NCBI GenBank assembly: GCA_037893245.1 | Contig: JBAIAA010000746.1 | Coordinates: forward strand, 124,001 to 188,000 | Length of the DNA stretch: 64,000 nt | Origin: Crossaster papposus | Lineage: Eukaryota; Echinodermata; Asteroidea; Velatida; Solasteridae | Reading direction: 5' to 3' | Shown: in pieces, positions 38,401 through 45,130 of the stretch | How positions within the stretch are numbered: position 1 is the first letter of the stretch | How the letters are laid out: every line of letters starts with the position of its first letter | Notes under the pieces: model-generated | Told to the model about the DNA's origin: nothing | The model's database searches: none | What the model saw: the letters and a program-made list of their open reading frames with translations, nothing else | Translations under genes and position numbers: made by a program

Positions 38401-40480
38401 CATTCCATTGTATTCTCCAAGGTTTTTACTTCACTTATTATCTCCAACCCCCATCACCCTCAATCCCTCATTCCCTGGCAGCCTCCACTCCCTTTTTGGA
38501 GGCTGAGCTAATGACTCAGGCTTGCCATTCAACAAATCTGAATACAATTAGATTGAGCCATTCCATGTGAATTGTGATTGATCCCATGTGATTTTTTTTT
38601 TCATCAGCAGCCTTTTAATCTTTACAATTCAACCACTGTATCTCTAATTTAATTGCATTGCCCAAATAAAGCCCAGTTGTGGTATGCCTTTTTAATGGGA
38701 AAAACCACAAATGAAGGGCCTGAATTTACCCCTCCAACTGGAGGAAGCTTCACTCAGTAAATTTACACAAATTAACCCTTCCTTCACCCCTTCCCATACA
38801 ATTCACTGACAATGGCTGTTAAACCCATCCTTCCCCTACAAAAAAAACCACACATGCAACAAAGATACAGTGTATCTTGGTACTAAAATCTTTGTATACT
38901 GCCTAATAAATTCTGTACTGTATAATGCATAAAACCTAAAACAAGTGACTATCTTTAACTGGGGAGAATAGGGTGACTGCTTTTATTACATGGCATTTAT
39001 CATTCTTCAAGGCCTCAAGGACATTATGCACCAACATTTCCCAAGCCCCTTATCACCCCCTGTTGGTACCTACTAATTAGAAAGCCAACAGACTAAACAC
39101 TTTAATTTACACTCTTTACAAGTACAGAAGAGGGGGGGGGGGGGGTTTCATTTTCTCAAAAAAGGTCCTTCTCATTTTGGTGAAAGCTTTTGTCTTGTTG
39201 CCAGCAACAAAATCTTCAAGAAGCCAGATTCCATTTACATGGAGGTGCCAACTTGAAAATGGTCCCTTTTTAAAATCCCATCCCAAGCAAATCTCTTTAA
39301 AAATGGTGTGATACCCTGTGGTATTGAACCAGTTACTGGCTGGCATGATTAGATTATGGTTAAGTTTCTTTTCATACCAGGGACCCGACTGAGCAGGGTG
39401 CGTCAAGCCCTTGAGTAATAAACATCTTGGGCAGAGTCTTATTTCCTGTGACCTATCCCAGGGTACGTTGCCAGTCTCTTTCTAAACTGTTTAGACGAGA
39501 CCAGTTAAAAACTCACCATCTTCCGAGTCCAGGATCCTGACGAGGGCACGGTCGGGGTACTCCAGGGCACCCATGACCGCGTCGTGCAAGATGACCTCAA
39601 ACACCTCGGCCTGCTCGTAGCTCCTGTCGTTGATGATGCGCACGCGCCAGAAGCCCATCTCCTGGCCCGGGTTGAACTGGACCTGACGGGCCGACTTGCC
39701 GCGGAAGTCCTCGTTGATGATGGCGGTGCCATCAACTGCCTTTATACCTGTGGGGAGGAAAGTAGGCGAGGAGGGGGAGAGTGAGTGAAGGCAAGACTTG
39801 ATTGATGAGGTGTTGCTGTGGATACGGGGTTGGTACACTATCTAAATTCTGAGCTCTTCAACTGGGAATTTCGTACATTCCATGTAATCTTAATGTCTGG
39901 AATGATAAAGGAACCTAGGGCCTTTAATCCCTGGCTTCATCTTCAGCACAGGGCAATTTTAGGTTCCCAACTGCAAGAACTCCAGCCACATTCTGGTGCT
40001 TGTTGTGCTTCTGAAAATATTTAATTCTTTGGTCTGAATCCAAAAGTTATAATGAATATTTTCACTTGCTCTCATTTCTGGATGCCTACAATAATTATTT
40101 ACTTTCAAGTAAGTAAGATATTTCCTAATAATTCAGTAGTTAAATATATTGATATCTGCAAATGGTGTATTCTACCTTTAAAACAAAGGGGAAATTACAC
40201 TCTTTACAAGAATTTGTACAGTGTTTTTCAATTTGCTATGGTATAACTGTAAAGCTTTTTTGAGGTTGCACGTCTGAATAACCTTTAGTTGTTGCTAGGT
40301 CAAAAGTTCAAAAACAAAAATGCGACTACTCACCGACAAACGAGGTCTCGCCCAGGTATCCACGTCTGATGAGTTTGAGCTCCAGACTCTTATCGGTCTC
40401 ATTCACCTCGTAGTACTCGCGCTCCAATGAGATCCAAGACCAGTTGAGACGAAATGGCTGATTGGGCAATTCATTACCAC
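7907..40480 (-). CDS. FREM2: FREM2-like extracellular matrix protein, 3' part of gene (20 exons, 5' end outside window)
   Basis: Twenty exons join into an open frame of 1415 residues plus stop, with GT-AG borders and compatible phases at all 19 junctions. Order by residue in this partial protein: Calx-beta 1 (about 12-125), 2 (126-252), 3 (253-372), 4 (373-493), 5 (494-605), a C-terminal ectodomain with 12 cysteines (about 605-1280), RQRR (1290-1293), a transmembrane helix (1356-1379) and a tail ending NTEV (1412-1415). Five Calx-beta domains plus a membrane anchor is the FREM2/FRAS1 plan. Landmarks such as [35 protein letters not shown] and GKRSVE match what I know of FREM2 rather than FRAS1. 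In vertebrates FREM2 works with FRAS1 and FREM1 in the sub-epidermal basement membrane; the sea urchin relative ECM3 lines the tracks of migrating mesenchyme. The CSPG repeats and signal peptide must lie beyond 64000. Total exon length is 4250 bp. Confidence 0.92.
9031..9127. repeat. intronic hairpin, 40-bp arms
   Basis: Arms 9031-9070 and 9088-9127 are inverted copies with three mismatches and a 17-base spacer. The arms contain GTAGGTCAGCTCGACTACCT. It sits in the last intron of the FREM2-like gene, about 90 bases upstream of plus-strand position 9215. Confidence 0.9.
9215..9361 (-). CDS. FREM2: FREM2 exon 19 of window: juxtamembrane ectodomain
   Basis: 147 bp (49 codons), phase 0 in and out, between TGTACAG and GTAAGGTT. 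It encodes [40 protein letters not shown] and RMSSDPLFQ. Confidence 0.93.
10031..10218 (-). CDS. FREM2: FREM2 exon 18 of window: C-terminal ectodomain
   Basis: 188 bp, enters phase 1, leaves phase 0, between TTGTTCAG and GTAAGTCA. It encodes [37 protein letters not shown] and [18 protein letters not shown], with the last two of the twelve ectodomain cysteines. Confidence 0.95.
10440..10495. repeat. dispersed repeat fragment shared with 49455-49490
   Basis: TATCCCACCGCTGCCACCAT and the following TGT..CAAGAT occur in both places. Class unknown; the fragment is too short to type. Confidence 0.45.
10762..11023 (-). CDS. FREM2: FREM2 exon 17 of window: C-terminal ectodomain
   Basis: 262 bp, enters phase 0, leaves phase 1, between GTTGCAG and GTGAGTGG. 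It encodes [54 protein letters not shown] and [19 protein letters not shown]. The last motif is a strong FREM2 landmark. Confidence 0.95.
11194..11547 (-). repeat. family A element, full copy
   Basis: Bounded by TTAAAGGTAGGATACACC and GGTGTATCCTACATTTAA. The interior has the GCGATCG centre and TACTATAAAATACAACCCCC. It lies in the intron between exons 16 and 17. The tail is in reverse orientation relative to the copy at 62211. Confidence 0.85.
11880..12112 (-). CDS. FREM2: FREM2 exon 16 of window: C-terminal ectodomain
   Basis: 233 bp, enters phase 1, leaves phase 0, between GTGTTCAG and GTACGTAC. It encodes [19 protein letters not shown], a serine run (SFSSSSSV), [19 protein letters not shown] and LWQFVSDVA. 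The frame stays open past the donor, but the next exon joins in frame as [12 protein letters not shown], which fits the family. Confidence 0.93.
12716..13080. repeat. family H palindromic element
   Basis: TACTTTCACTACCCCGAAAC near the left end is inverted at the right as CGGGGTAGTGAAAGTATG. Inner blocks such as TTTCACACCAAGAAAT and AATTTCTCGGTGCGAA also pair. A second copy lies at 51258-51618. Confidence 0.8.
13103..13121 (+). repeat. G homopolymer, 19 bases
   Basis: Preceded by a T run and abutting the end of the family H copy. Confidence 0.88.
13246..13441 (-). CDS. FREM2: FREM2 exon 15 of window: C-terminal ectodomain
   Basis: 196 bp, enters phase 0, leaves phase 1, between CTCTGCAG and GTAGGCTC. 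It encodes [34 protein letters not shown] and [18 protein letters not shown]. It contains no cysteine. Confidence 0.93.
14136..14470 (-). CDS. FREM2: FREM2 exon 14 of window: C-terminal ectodomain
   Basis: 335 bp, enters phase 1, leaves phase 0, between TTTTTCAG and GTTAGATA. It encodes [55 protein letters not shown] and [14 protein letters not shown]. Apart from the terminal exon it is the longest exon in the window. Confidence 0.94.
14896..15151 (-). CDS. FREM2: FREM2 exon 13 of window: C-terminal ectodomain
   Basis: 256 bp, enters phase 0, leaves phase 1, between ATTTTCAG and GTCAGTAT. It encodes [40 protein letters not shown] and [10 protein letters not shown]. The codon split with the next exon gives HVDGMLPV. 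Confidence 0.94.
15777..15860 (-). repeat. tRNA-derived SINE fragment
   Basis: On the minus strand the A box TGGCCTAGTTG is followed about 45 bases later by the B box GGTTCAAGCCC. The long variable region looks Leu/Ser-tRNA-like. No intact cloverleaf is seen. The downstream SINE body probably runs left towards 15680. Confidence 0.6.
16030..16206 (-). CDS. FREM2: FREM2 exon 12 of window: C-terminal ectodomain
   Basis: 177 bp (59 codons), phase 0 in and out, between CCACTTAG and GTAAGCAA. It encodes [34 protein letters not shown] and FFTDSNM. The two-cysteine PCNP...GSIC signature is shared with vertebrate FREM2 as I recall it. Confidence 0.94.
16577..16837 (-). repeat. family A element, internally deleted copy
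   Basis: Both ends are recognisable (AAGGTAGGATACACCATTTG and GTGTATCCTACCTTTTTT), but the central palindrome block is missing, leaving about 260 bp instead of about 350-395 bp. Confidence 0.8.
16882..17034 (-). CDS. FREM2: FREM2 exon 11 of window: start of C-terminal ectodomain
   Basis: 153 bp, phase 0 in and out, between CCATCGCAG and GTAAGTTG. It encodes [33 protein letters not shown] and RGYPVVCIT. The first cysteine of the post-Calx-beta region is here. Confidence 0.93.
17231..17492 (+). repeat. family J dispersed repeat, copy 1
   Basis: About 260 bp that reappears inverted at 30955-31206. Shared words include TCAAGTGAAAATCTGA, CATCTCATTC, GCAAATGTAAGCAAAGC and CATCTTTTCAACAATAGTT (with a few changes). 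No coding sequence; class unknown. Confidence 0.7.
17729..17862 (-). CDS. FREM2: FREM2 exon 10 of window: end of Calx-beta 5
   Basis: 134 bp, enters in phase 1 and leaves in phase 0, between AATGCAG and GTAAACAA. It encodes [36 protein letters not shown] and VAEIQ. It completes the fifth Calx-beta domain, and from here on intron phases become mixed. NISE is a potential N-glycosylation sequon. Confidence 0.93.
18045..18260. repeat. SINE-like end plus family F fragment
   Basis: TCTGGGTTTAAACCACGCAC resembles a decayed, inverted B box. The adjoining sequence TCAAATGTTGTTCATGTTTA to ATGACCTTTG matches 48455-48500. Both are degraded. Confidence 0.4.
18300..19870. other. intronic sequence, nothing recognised
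   Basis: Part of the intron between exons 9 and 10. AT-rich, with several T runs. No exon, RNA gene or clear repeat family is seen. Confidence 0.5.
19876..20016. repeat. imperfect hairpin element
   Basis: AAGATTTGTGGCAACACCAT at the left pairs with ATGGTGTTACCGCAAATCTT at the right. Inner AAAGGATCTCTTTT pairs with AAAAGAGACCCTTTT. About 140 bp. Confidence 0.75.
20278..20460 (-). CDS. FREM2: FREM2 exon 9 of window: start of Calx-beta 5
   Basis: 183 bp, phase 1 in and out, between GTCTGTCTAG and GTATGTAG. It encodes [19 protein letters not shown], then [20 protein letters not shown] and [13 protein letters not shown], the canonical first half of a Calx-beta domain. Confidence 0.94.
20647..20889. 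repeat. family B palindromic element
   Basis: Ends are GGGGCCAATTTCATAGAGCT and its inverse. Same size and interior as the copy at 6101. It lies about 100 bases from exon 8. Confidence 0.85.
20992..21156 (-). CDS. FREM2: FREM2 exon 8 of window: end of Calx-beta 4
   Basis: 165 bp, phase 1 in and out, between TTTTTCAG and GTACGTAC. It encodes [20 protein letters not shown] and [18 protein letters not shown], ending [15 protein letters not shown] contains an N-glycosylation sequon. Confidence 0.93.
22262..22459 (-). CDS. FREM2: FREM2 exon 7 of window: start of Calx-beta 4
   Basis: 198 bp, phase 1 in and out, between TTTGTTTAG and GTGAGATT. It encodes [38 protein letters not shown] and [20 protein letters not shown]. 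The [14 protein letters not shown] segment is among the most recognisable parts of FREM2. Confidence 0.94.
22535..22925. repeat. palindromic element (family K)
   Basis: ACACCAATTGTGATGCGATC at the left and GATCGCATCACAATTGTTCT at the right are inverted. The interior has no coding capacity. Only one copy in the window. Confidence 0.75.
23080..23275 (+). repeat. tRNA-Ser-like SINE
   Basis: A box TGGCCGAGTGG and B box GGTTCGAGTCT with a CTAGAAA-type anticodon loop (23125-23135), as in serine tRNAs. It continues into about 110 bases of non-tRNA body. It ends about 40 bases from exon 6. Not a functional tRNA: the acceptor stem does not pair. Confidence 0.65.
23314..23523 (-). CDS. FREM2: FREM2 exon 6 of window: end of Calx-beta 3
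   Basis: 210 bp, phase 1 in and out, between GCAAATAG and GTAAGTAC. It encodes [20 protein letters not shown], the turn [19 protein letters not shown] and [10 protein letters not shown], closing the third Calx-beta domain. Confidence 0.93.
24162..24400. repeat. family B palindromic element
   Basis: Begins GGAGCCAATTTCACGGAGCT and ends GCTTAGCAGCTGAAATTGGC. It directly abuts a family C copy that has lost its first few bases. Confidence 0.8.
24402..24639 (+). repeat. family C element, 5' end clipped
   Basis: Starts at GTTCGCGCCGGGATTATTTT without the outer TTAACCA and ends GCGCGAACTAGTTAA. Same internal blocks as the copy at 4708. Confidence 0.8.
25255..25555. repeat. palindromic element around a TAGAATAACAAGCAG hairpin
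   Basis: TATAGGTAGAATAACAAGCA pairs with TGCTTGTTATTCTACCTATA at the core. Outer blocks AAAGATATTTGGCTATAGGG and the inverse also match, as do AGTCGAGTA and CTACTCGACT at the borders. Confidence 0.8.
25868..26172 (-). repeat. family C element with internal duplication
   Basis: Starts TTAACCAGTTCGCGCCGGAG in inverted orientation. A block of about 95 bases (GTCAGCAGCGAGCAAGGCCT to GGCTCGGTGATGTTA) occurs twice in tandem. The end merges with the next copy as CTGGTTCAGTTCG. Confidence 0.8.
26171..26380 (+). repeat. family C element, head-to-head with the previous copy
   Basis: Begins CAGTTCGCGCCGGGATTATT and ends GCGCGAACTGGTTAA. With 25868-26172 it forms a large inverted repeat. Confidence 0.8.
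27310..27328 (+). repeat. G homopolymer, 19 bases
   Basis: G run in the intron between exons 5 and 6, preceded by AAGGGA. Confidence 0.88.
28036..28185 (-). CDS. FREM2: FREM2 exon 5 of window: start of Calx-beta 3
   Basis: 150 bp, phase 1 in and out, between CTACCCAG and GTAGGTAT. It encodes [20 protein letters not shown], then a strand with [19 protein letters not shown]. Its last codon is completed by the next exon to read [11 protein letters not shown], a typical Calx-beta junction. The intron before it (28186-35181) is the longest closed intron in the window, about 7.0 kb. Confidence 0.92.
28599..28635 (+). repeat. direct repeat, partner at 29495-29535
   Basis: CTGGATTCC, then TTCACATCAAATTTGTTCAG and GAATTA occur in both places about 895 bases apart, with family G between them. 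Confidence 0.75.
28935..29361. repeat. family G palindromic element
   Basis: TATGTGACCTGTCATCACAA at the left and TTGTGATGACAAGTCACATA at the right are inverted, and ATGAGCGTAAAGTCG pairs with CGACTTTACGCTCAT. Its TATGTGACC ends match 538-979. Confidence 0.85.
30683..30730 (+). repeat. C homopolymer (16 bases) and CCACT/CCACC short tandem repeat
   Basis: C run 30683-30698 followed by ACTCC and ACCCC units. Confidence 0.85.
30955..31206 (-). repeat. family J dispersed repeat, copy 2
   Basis: Inverse of 17231-17492. Matches include GCGCATGCG, CTATTGTTGAAAAGATGGCA and TCAGATTTTCACTTGACGTT. Confidence 0.7.
34505..34901 (+). repeat. family A element, full copy
   Basis: TTAAATGTAGGATACACTAT at the left and GGTGTATCCTACCTTTAA at the right, with ATCATGAATGGGTGGATTTG and AATCATTTTGCTGGATGCCT inside. 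The GCGATCG centre is decayed. Confidence 0.85.
35182..35433 (-). CDS. FREM2: FREM2 exon 4 of window: end of Calx-beta 2
   Basis: 252 bp, phase 1 in and out, between TTCACAG and GTAAGTTT. It encodes [18 protein letters not shown], an acidic turn ([15 protein letters not shown]), [18 protein letters not shown] and a final VVIAADAAD. The loop between the two halves is longer than in the neighbouring Calx-beta domains. Confidence 0.92.
35482..35690. repeat. family B element, decayed copy
   Basis: Starts GGAGCCAATTACATGAAGCT and ends AAGCACATGACATGGGCCC. The interior keeps TTGGCTGGTAACCTGTTTT. It lies about 50 bases from exon 4. Confidence 0.65.
35700..37095. other. intronic sequence, nothing recognised
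   Basis: Intron between exons 3 and 4. Overlapping short frames around 36110-36490 are low-complexity and unrelated to known families. Confidence 0.5.
37096..37224 (-). CDS. FREM2: FREM2 exon 3 of window: start of Calx-beta 2
   Basis: 129 bp, phase 1 in and out, between CAAACAG and GTACCAG. It encodes [20 protein letters not shown] followed by the [13 protein letters not shown] strand, the standard opening of a Calx-beta domain. Confidence 0.9.
37225..39516. other. intronic sequence with a G run
   Basis: Intron between exons 2 and 3. G run of 14 at 39132-39145. GCAGCAGGTTTTACCAGGGT to GGGAGGCTGTAGTG (37830-37890) resembles 51960-52015. No gene seen. Confidence 0.5.
39517..39747 (-). CDS. 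FREM2: FREM2 exon 2 of window: end of Calx-beta 1
   Basis: 231 bp, phase 1 in and out, between CCCACAG and GTGAGTTT. It encodes the second half of Calx-beta 1, including [20 protein letters not shown] and the acidic strand-turn [18 protein letters not shown] that is typical of the family. It ends in LVRILDSED just before the second Calx-beta domain. Confidence 0.92.
40071..40182 (+). repeat. family A element, right-end fragment
   Basis: CTGGATGCCTACAATAATTA through ATATCTGCAAATGGTGTATT to CTACCTTTAA. The left two-thirds are missing. It lies about 150 bases from exon 1 of the window. Confidence 0.8.
40334..40480 (-). CDS. FREM2: FREM2 exon 1 of window: start of Calx-beta 1
   Basis: 147 bp, phase 1 at both ends. 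The acceptor follows ATATCAG and the donor is GTGAGTAG. It encodes residues 1-48, from GNELPNQPF to YLGETSFV, and begins Calx-beta domain 1 ([20 protein letters not shown], the usual first beta strands). NWS and NETD are potential N-glycosylation sequons. This is the most 5' exon found; the exon it joins must end with G and lies beyond the window. Confidence 0.88.
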
Positions 40481-42844
40481 CTGATATGCAAAAAATAGAG
40501 AACAAGTAAGGTTATTGGTCAATTTGAAAATGACGAGTTTTAAAAACATTGACGTCTGCAAACTTTCACTTTCATATGCACATTAGTCATTGCCTTCCCG
40601 GTCCCAGGCCAGACATTGATATGAATCATTTTCACAAACCGAACATTCACACGCAATATGATTCACTTCAGCTTCACAATCAATCAACCTGTCACTAACC
40701 AACATCGTATCACCTTAGTGCCACCTATCTCACTTCATTATCTCGGCATGTGCCGACCCCTCACCCCCTTTGAACTTCCAAAGAAAATGACAAAAAAAAA
40801 ATAGTCAATGCTAATCCCACACCTTCACAACTTAACTACAGGTAAATTCAGTACAGCTTATATTGTCCTCAAAATCCAACAACGTAATGCAACATAATGT
40901 AACTGGTACACATACAAAAACTTGTATAAAACCATAATACTAAATGAAAACATGTTCGATAACCCATTTTTTGCACTGTGGACCATTTTGCATTGTGTCC
41001 GGCCTTATTTCCCTTTTGGCTGCACCAGGTAAAATTTGCAGTTCCAATTAATTGTCTATTTCCACTGGTACTCATTCACCAACCAGGAAATAGTGCTCAG
41101 CAAATGAAGATTCCTTAGGAGTCATTTGAAAACCAGCCAAAAAACAATCTTTTACCAAACTACTGGTTGGTTATCAGTCATGTGATGAGCAAATGATTTC
41201 TAGCTGCTCCACAGGATTTGGGCATTCTTGGCTGTGCTACTTCACGAAAGTAGCTGTCAATAATAGTCACGTGAAATTTTGAAGTTAGCATAAATTTGTT
41301 ACAGGAGTAACTTAGCAGGTGGCAGTATGGTGGCAAAAAGTAGGGAAGGGGGAAATTGCTAAATGATTCAGGTCCATCACGGAAATGTTGCCCTCGGACA
41401 TCTGGCCTTCAGATCATCTGTCCATCTTGTGCAGTATCCAACAAATGCACTCAATAAAACTACGGCTAATATGTCTGAAGATGAAATGCAAGTCACTTCT
41501 AGCGTCTTGAGACAAATAACCAGTGCCTGGATTCGTAGTCTGAATTTTCCCTTCAGTGCCATTTGTAACTTCTTCCCTCATCATTGGCTTGTCCCAGCTA
41601 ATTGGCATGGGTGATCAGACTCCTGGCACCTGCCAAAATGTGCTAGGGGATACCAGGTTATGAACCTACATGTAGAACTCGGAACAGAGCACCAGTTCTG
41701 TTCCTTTGTCACCCTGGGTTCCAGGCAAGCATTATGATTCACTCTATCACCTGCGCTTTAACCTTGAACTCTGGGCTTTCCAATAAAATAAATAATCTTG
41801 CCAGGATGATGGCAGTTGTGATTGATCCGGTAGCTACTGCTGATGGAGCAACTAAAAAGAAGAAGGACCTAAAGGATCTGTGTGTACACTTTATTTCACC
41901 ACTTTTGAGAGCCAAGTGGATGAGACTACGTTTCTAGTTAAAACCGGTTACCAGAAAAGCCCCCCACGCCTACTCCCCGATTGCGCCGTTGCAAACGTAG
42001 TGTGTAGTGTGAAGTAGGTACAACTGAATAATCACAAAAGCAATAAGTGCCTTGGCGATAGAATCAGGTTTCGTCGATAATGTGTTGCAATGTCTCTCCA
42101 ATAGTCTCAACATTTCCATATAGATGCAACATCAGCCTCATTTAGCATGTTCTGTACTCCTGCGCCCAAGCCCTATACATGTATAACACTGCTATGGAAA
42201 AAATTCAATGAGTTACGAGACAAAAAGTAGGAAATAGTAGGAATTTCAAGAGAAAAGTAGAAGTAAGAGAAAGGCAAACAAAAAAGTATAGGGATACTGG
42301 CAAAGCGACCCTTGTCTGACCCCATTTTTGTCTTGCCAATTTTACCACATAACAGCCCTGGGACAAATTCTTGCACAAGGGGCGTCCTTTATTGGTCAAC
42401 CACCAAATCCACAGAGATGTCTTGCTGAAGTGCCTAGTTTACAGATAACATCTTTGTGGTTTCCGGCCCCTCTCAATTGACCAAGGTCCTCCAGTTTCTA
42501 CCAAAACCACTTCAGGAGGAAACCTGTACTTCAGCGGCATAAAAAAAAAAGGACCCAATCAACTACCTAGCCTCAGGCACAAACCTGCTCCTCTGCACTG
42601 TTTATACTTCAAACACGATTTGTTCAAAGCTGCAGAAACTTTACACCATTTCTAATCCAACGAGAAACCACACACTCCTAATACCACAAGGAACACGATT
42701 CCAACCAGATTAAACTCATCTGATTGAGCCAATAAAAACCAATCAAGCTACCATACACTGTACAGAAAGAACTTTCACCTCCATCAGAACATTTTCATGG
42801 GCTAAGGGGAAGCTGGACCCAAGATGAGCAGGCAAATAAATTAT

Positions 42845-42878
<34 letters not shown>
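42845..42878 (+). repeat. G homopolymer, 34 bases
   Basis: The longest G run in the window. It can form G-quadruplexes and is likely length-variable. Confidence 0.9.
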
Positions 42879-42880
<2 letters not shown>

Positions 42881-43118
42881 GCTTGGGTACCTAAGTTGCA
42901 AGACCTCAGTTGCTACTGGAGGCAATCTTTTTGGTATGTGCATAGTTACAAGTTAAGGGGTTTTGAGCCTGAAGATTTGTTCGAGCTAAGTGTGCGGTCG
43001 AACAATGATAACTTTCAGAATCAAATCATAGAGACATCTTGCCTACAATCATTTGAACAGCCAAATTTCTTAAAGTTCACCTAAATTTAGATTAAAATAC
43101 TCGATTTCAGTTAGACAT

Positions 43119-43340
43119 TTAACTAGTTCGTACCGTAATGATTGACATTAACCGGACTTAGGCGCGGTATTGTTTTTCACGAACCCCGATCTGATACGGT
43201 TTCAGGCTGGTACCTGAAAGTAGCACACCCTGATATTTCCGGCTCTGCGAGTCGGTCGTTTACAGATATTTGCTTGCGACATGTTTATTCAGAATATTAC
43301 GGAAAAACCTTGCATGTATCCGATGTGAACTGTGAAGTAT
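43119..43340 (+). repeat. family C element, diverged copy
   Basis: TTAACTAGTTCGTACCG at the start, then GAACCCCGATCTGATACGGT, TTCAGGCTGGTACC and ATTTCCGGCTCTGC inside. It ends near GATGTGAACTG without the final TTAA. Older than the other copies. Confidence 0.65.
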
Positions 43341-45057
43341 AAGCACTATTTTCCTTACCTGAAAAAAAAAAATTGGGACAGTTTGTTGATGTATCTTAAT
43401 TATGTCCATTTGTGGGTTAGAAAGGAAACTTTCAATTAAGAAGAAAAGGAATTGCTAATTGTGCTTCAACCTTCAACTGATTAACCATCAAGGACCAAAA
43501 AGAAGCCAAAATACCAGGTCAGGTCAGACAGCATCTGGCCACTAGATGCTCTAAAAAGAGGGCCACCACTGAAGTTTATTTGTACAAATATTTCTCTGTC
43601 TCGGTTGGACACCTAATGGTCAGATTCTTCCAATCTGTGCCATGTGTGAGGCATAATAATGGGACCACATCAGCAGGTCCGAGTGCACCCAGCATAGGGC
43701 CCCGATTGGCACTGTGACCACTTTCTCTCTTCCTATAAATGCAACTGTGGGAATTGGCCTTAATTGCTCTCCCCAAAAACAAAAAATTGAGTGACCTTGG
43801 CGTCTCTTCTCCAACTGGACAAATTGCCCCTTTGCTGACATGACATTTTCTGTTTGTTTTACAAAATTTGATTGGGTGACAACTAACCATTTTGGTTTAA
43901 GCACACAGGCCAGGCGGTGCGCGGCAACCATCTTGGTTGTGTACCCAATACCCTAACTGCAGTTACTAATTCTTCAAAACAAAAGGGAACCTGACTAATT
44001 CAGGTCGAGACAACCCTTTAAATAAGTGAAGCCTGCAGGTTGTTGTGGGTTTAATAAACATAAAAGAGTGGTTGTTTATTCTGGTATAGAGGATTACAGG
44101 TTCCAGACTTGTTGGATAAGAGAAGGTAGGAAAAGAATAATTGAACTAAACAATCAAACCCTTCCTGGAGATGAGGAAGGCATTCGGACAGAAGACGAGT
44201 TAGACGACAGCTAGAAAGTAGGTTTTAAAAGATTGATCACATTTAAATGTTCCAGCCAGGAGCTGCGTTGCTCAACTGGGAATTTTAAACAAAGCCTCTG
44301 GTTCTGTTGGTCTGGGATTAAAGAGATTTCAGTGGGAAAAAAATTAAGCGAGATTTCTGGCATAATACCACCAAAATAAGATGCCAGTGCTGTATACCAT
44401 TAAAGCTATTTAGCCTTAGGCGAGTTGTCTAACATGTTGCCAAAGTTCTGACAATTTCCATTTGTGGTTCTTGCTATATTTCTCACCTACAATTTGTTTT
44501 TTTAACAGGACATAACTTTTTACTAAAAATAGTTTTTTGGGGTAACAAAATTGGGCCATTGCAAAAATAAATTTAAAGTACTCGACAACAATAGGGAGCT
44601 GACAGCAAGGGGTGTCGATGATGGATAGGAGGTAGAATTTCTCTGCAAAAGAGGTATTGGTGGGTTTTTTTTAAAACCAGATCGGGTGCAACTTTAAAAG
44701 AGAAGTTTCAATTGAACATGTTCATTCTTTTCGAAATTCAAATAAGTCCAACTGTCAGAAATTATTTATCGGTTTCATCATCCCATCGGAAAACCGATGC
44801 CGAAATTCAAAAGAAGGTTTTCATTTTATTCACATTGGCGGAACCTCTAGAACTTTAAAGAGAAACTTCAATGGGCTGCCAAAAAAGTGACCGACCAGCA
44901 GTACAAACCAACTATTCAGACAATGCTTGAAATATTTCAGACTCGTGAATCAATCAAATGAATCAAGTGAATTTCTGTGACCTAACCGGCCTGATGCAAT
45001 AGAAAGGATGTATTCCTTGTACTCCTATACAAGTCTGTGAAAACAATCCCTCTATGG

Positions 45058-45130
45058 CAAGAGTGGGTTCCAACCCTGCTAGGAACACAGGATTTGTGCA
45101 CTTGGGCAAGACACTTATAAAAATGGACAG
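45058..45130 (+). repeat. SINE-like fragment
   Basis: GAGTGGGTTCCAACCCTGCT followed by GTGCACTTGGGCAAGACACT, a pairing often seen in tRNA-derived SINE bodies of marine invertebrates. No A box is preserved. Confidence 0.4.

Noticed and set aside
43576..43931. Minus-strand frames as a possible further FREM2 exon
   Set aside because: No CSPG or Calx-beta pattern, no suitable acceptor and donor with phase 1, and low GC compared with true exons.
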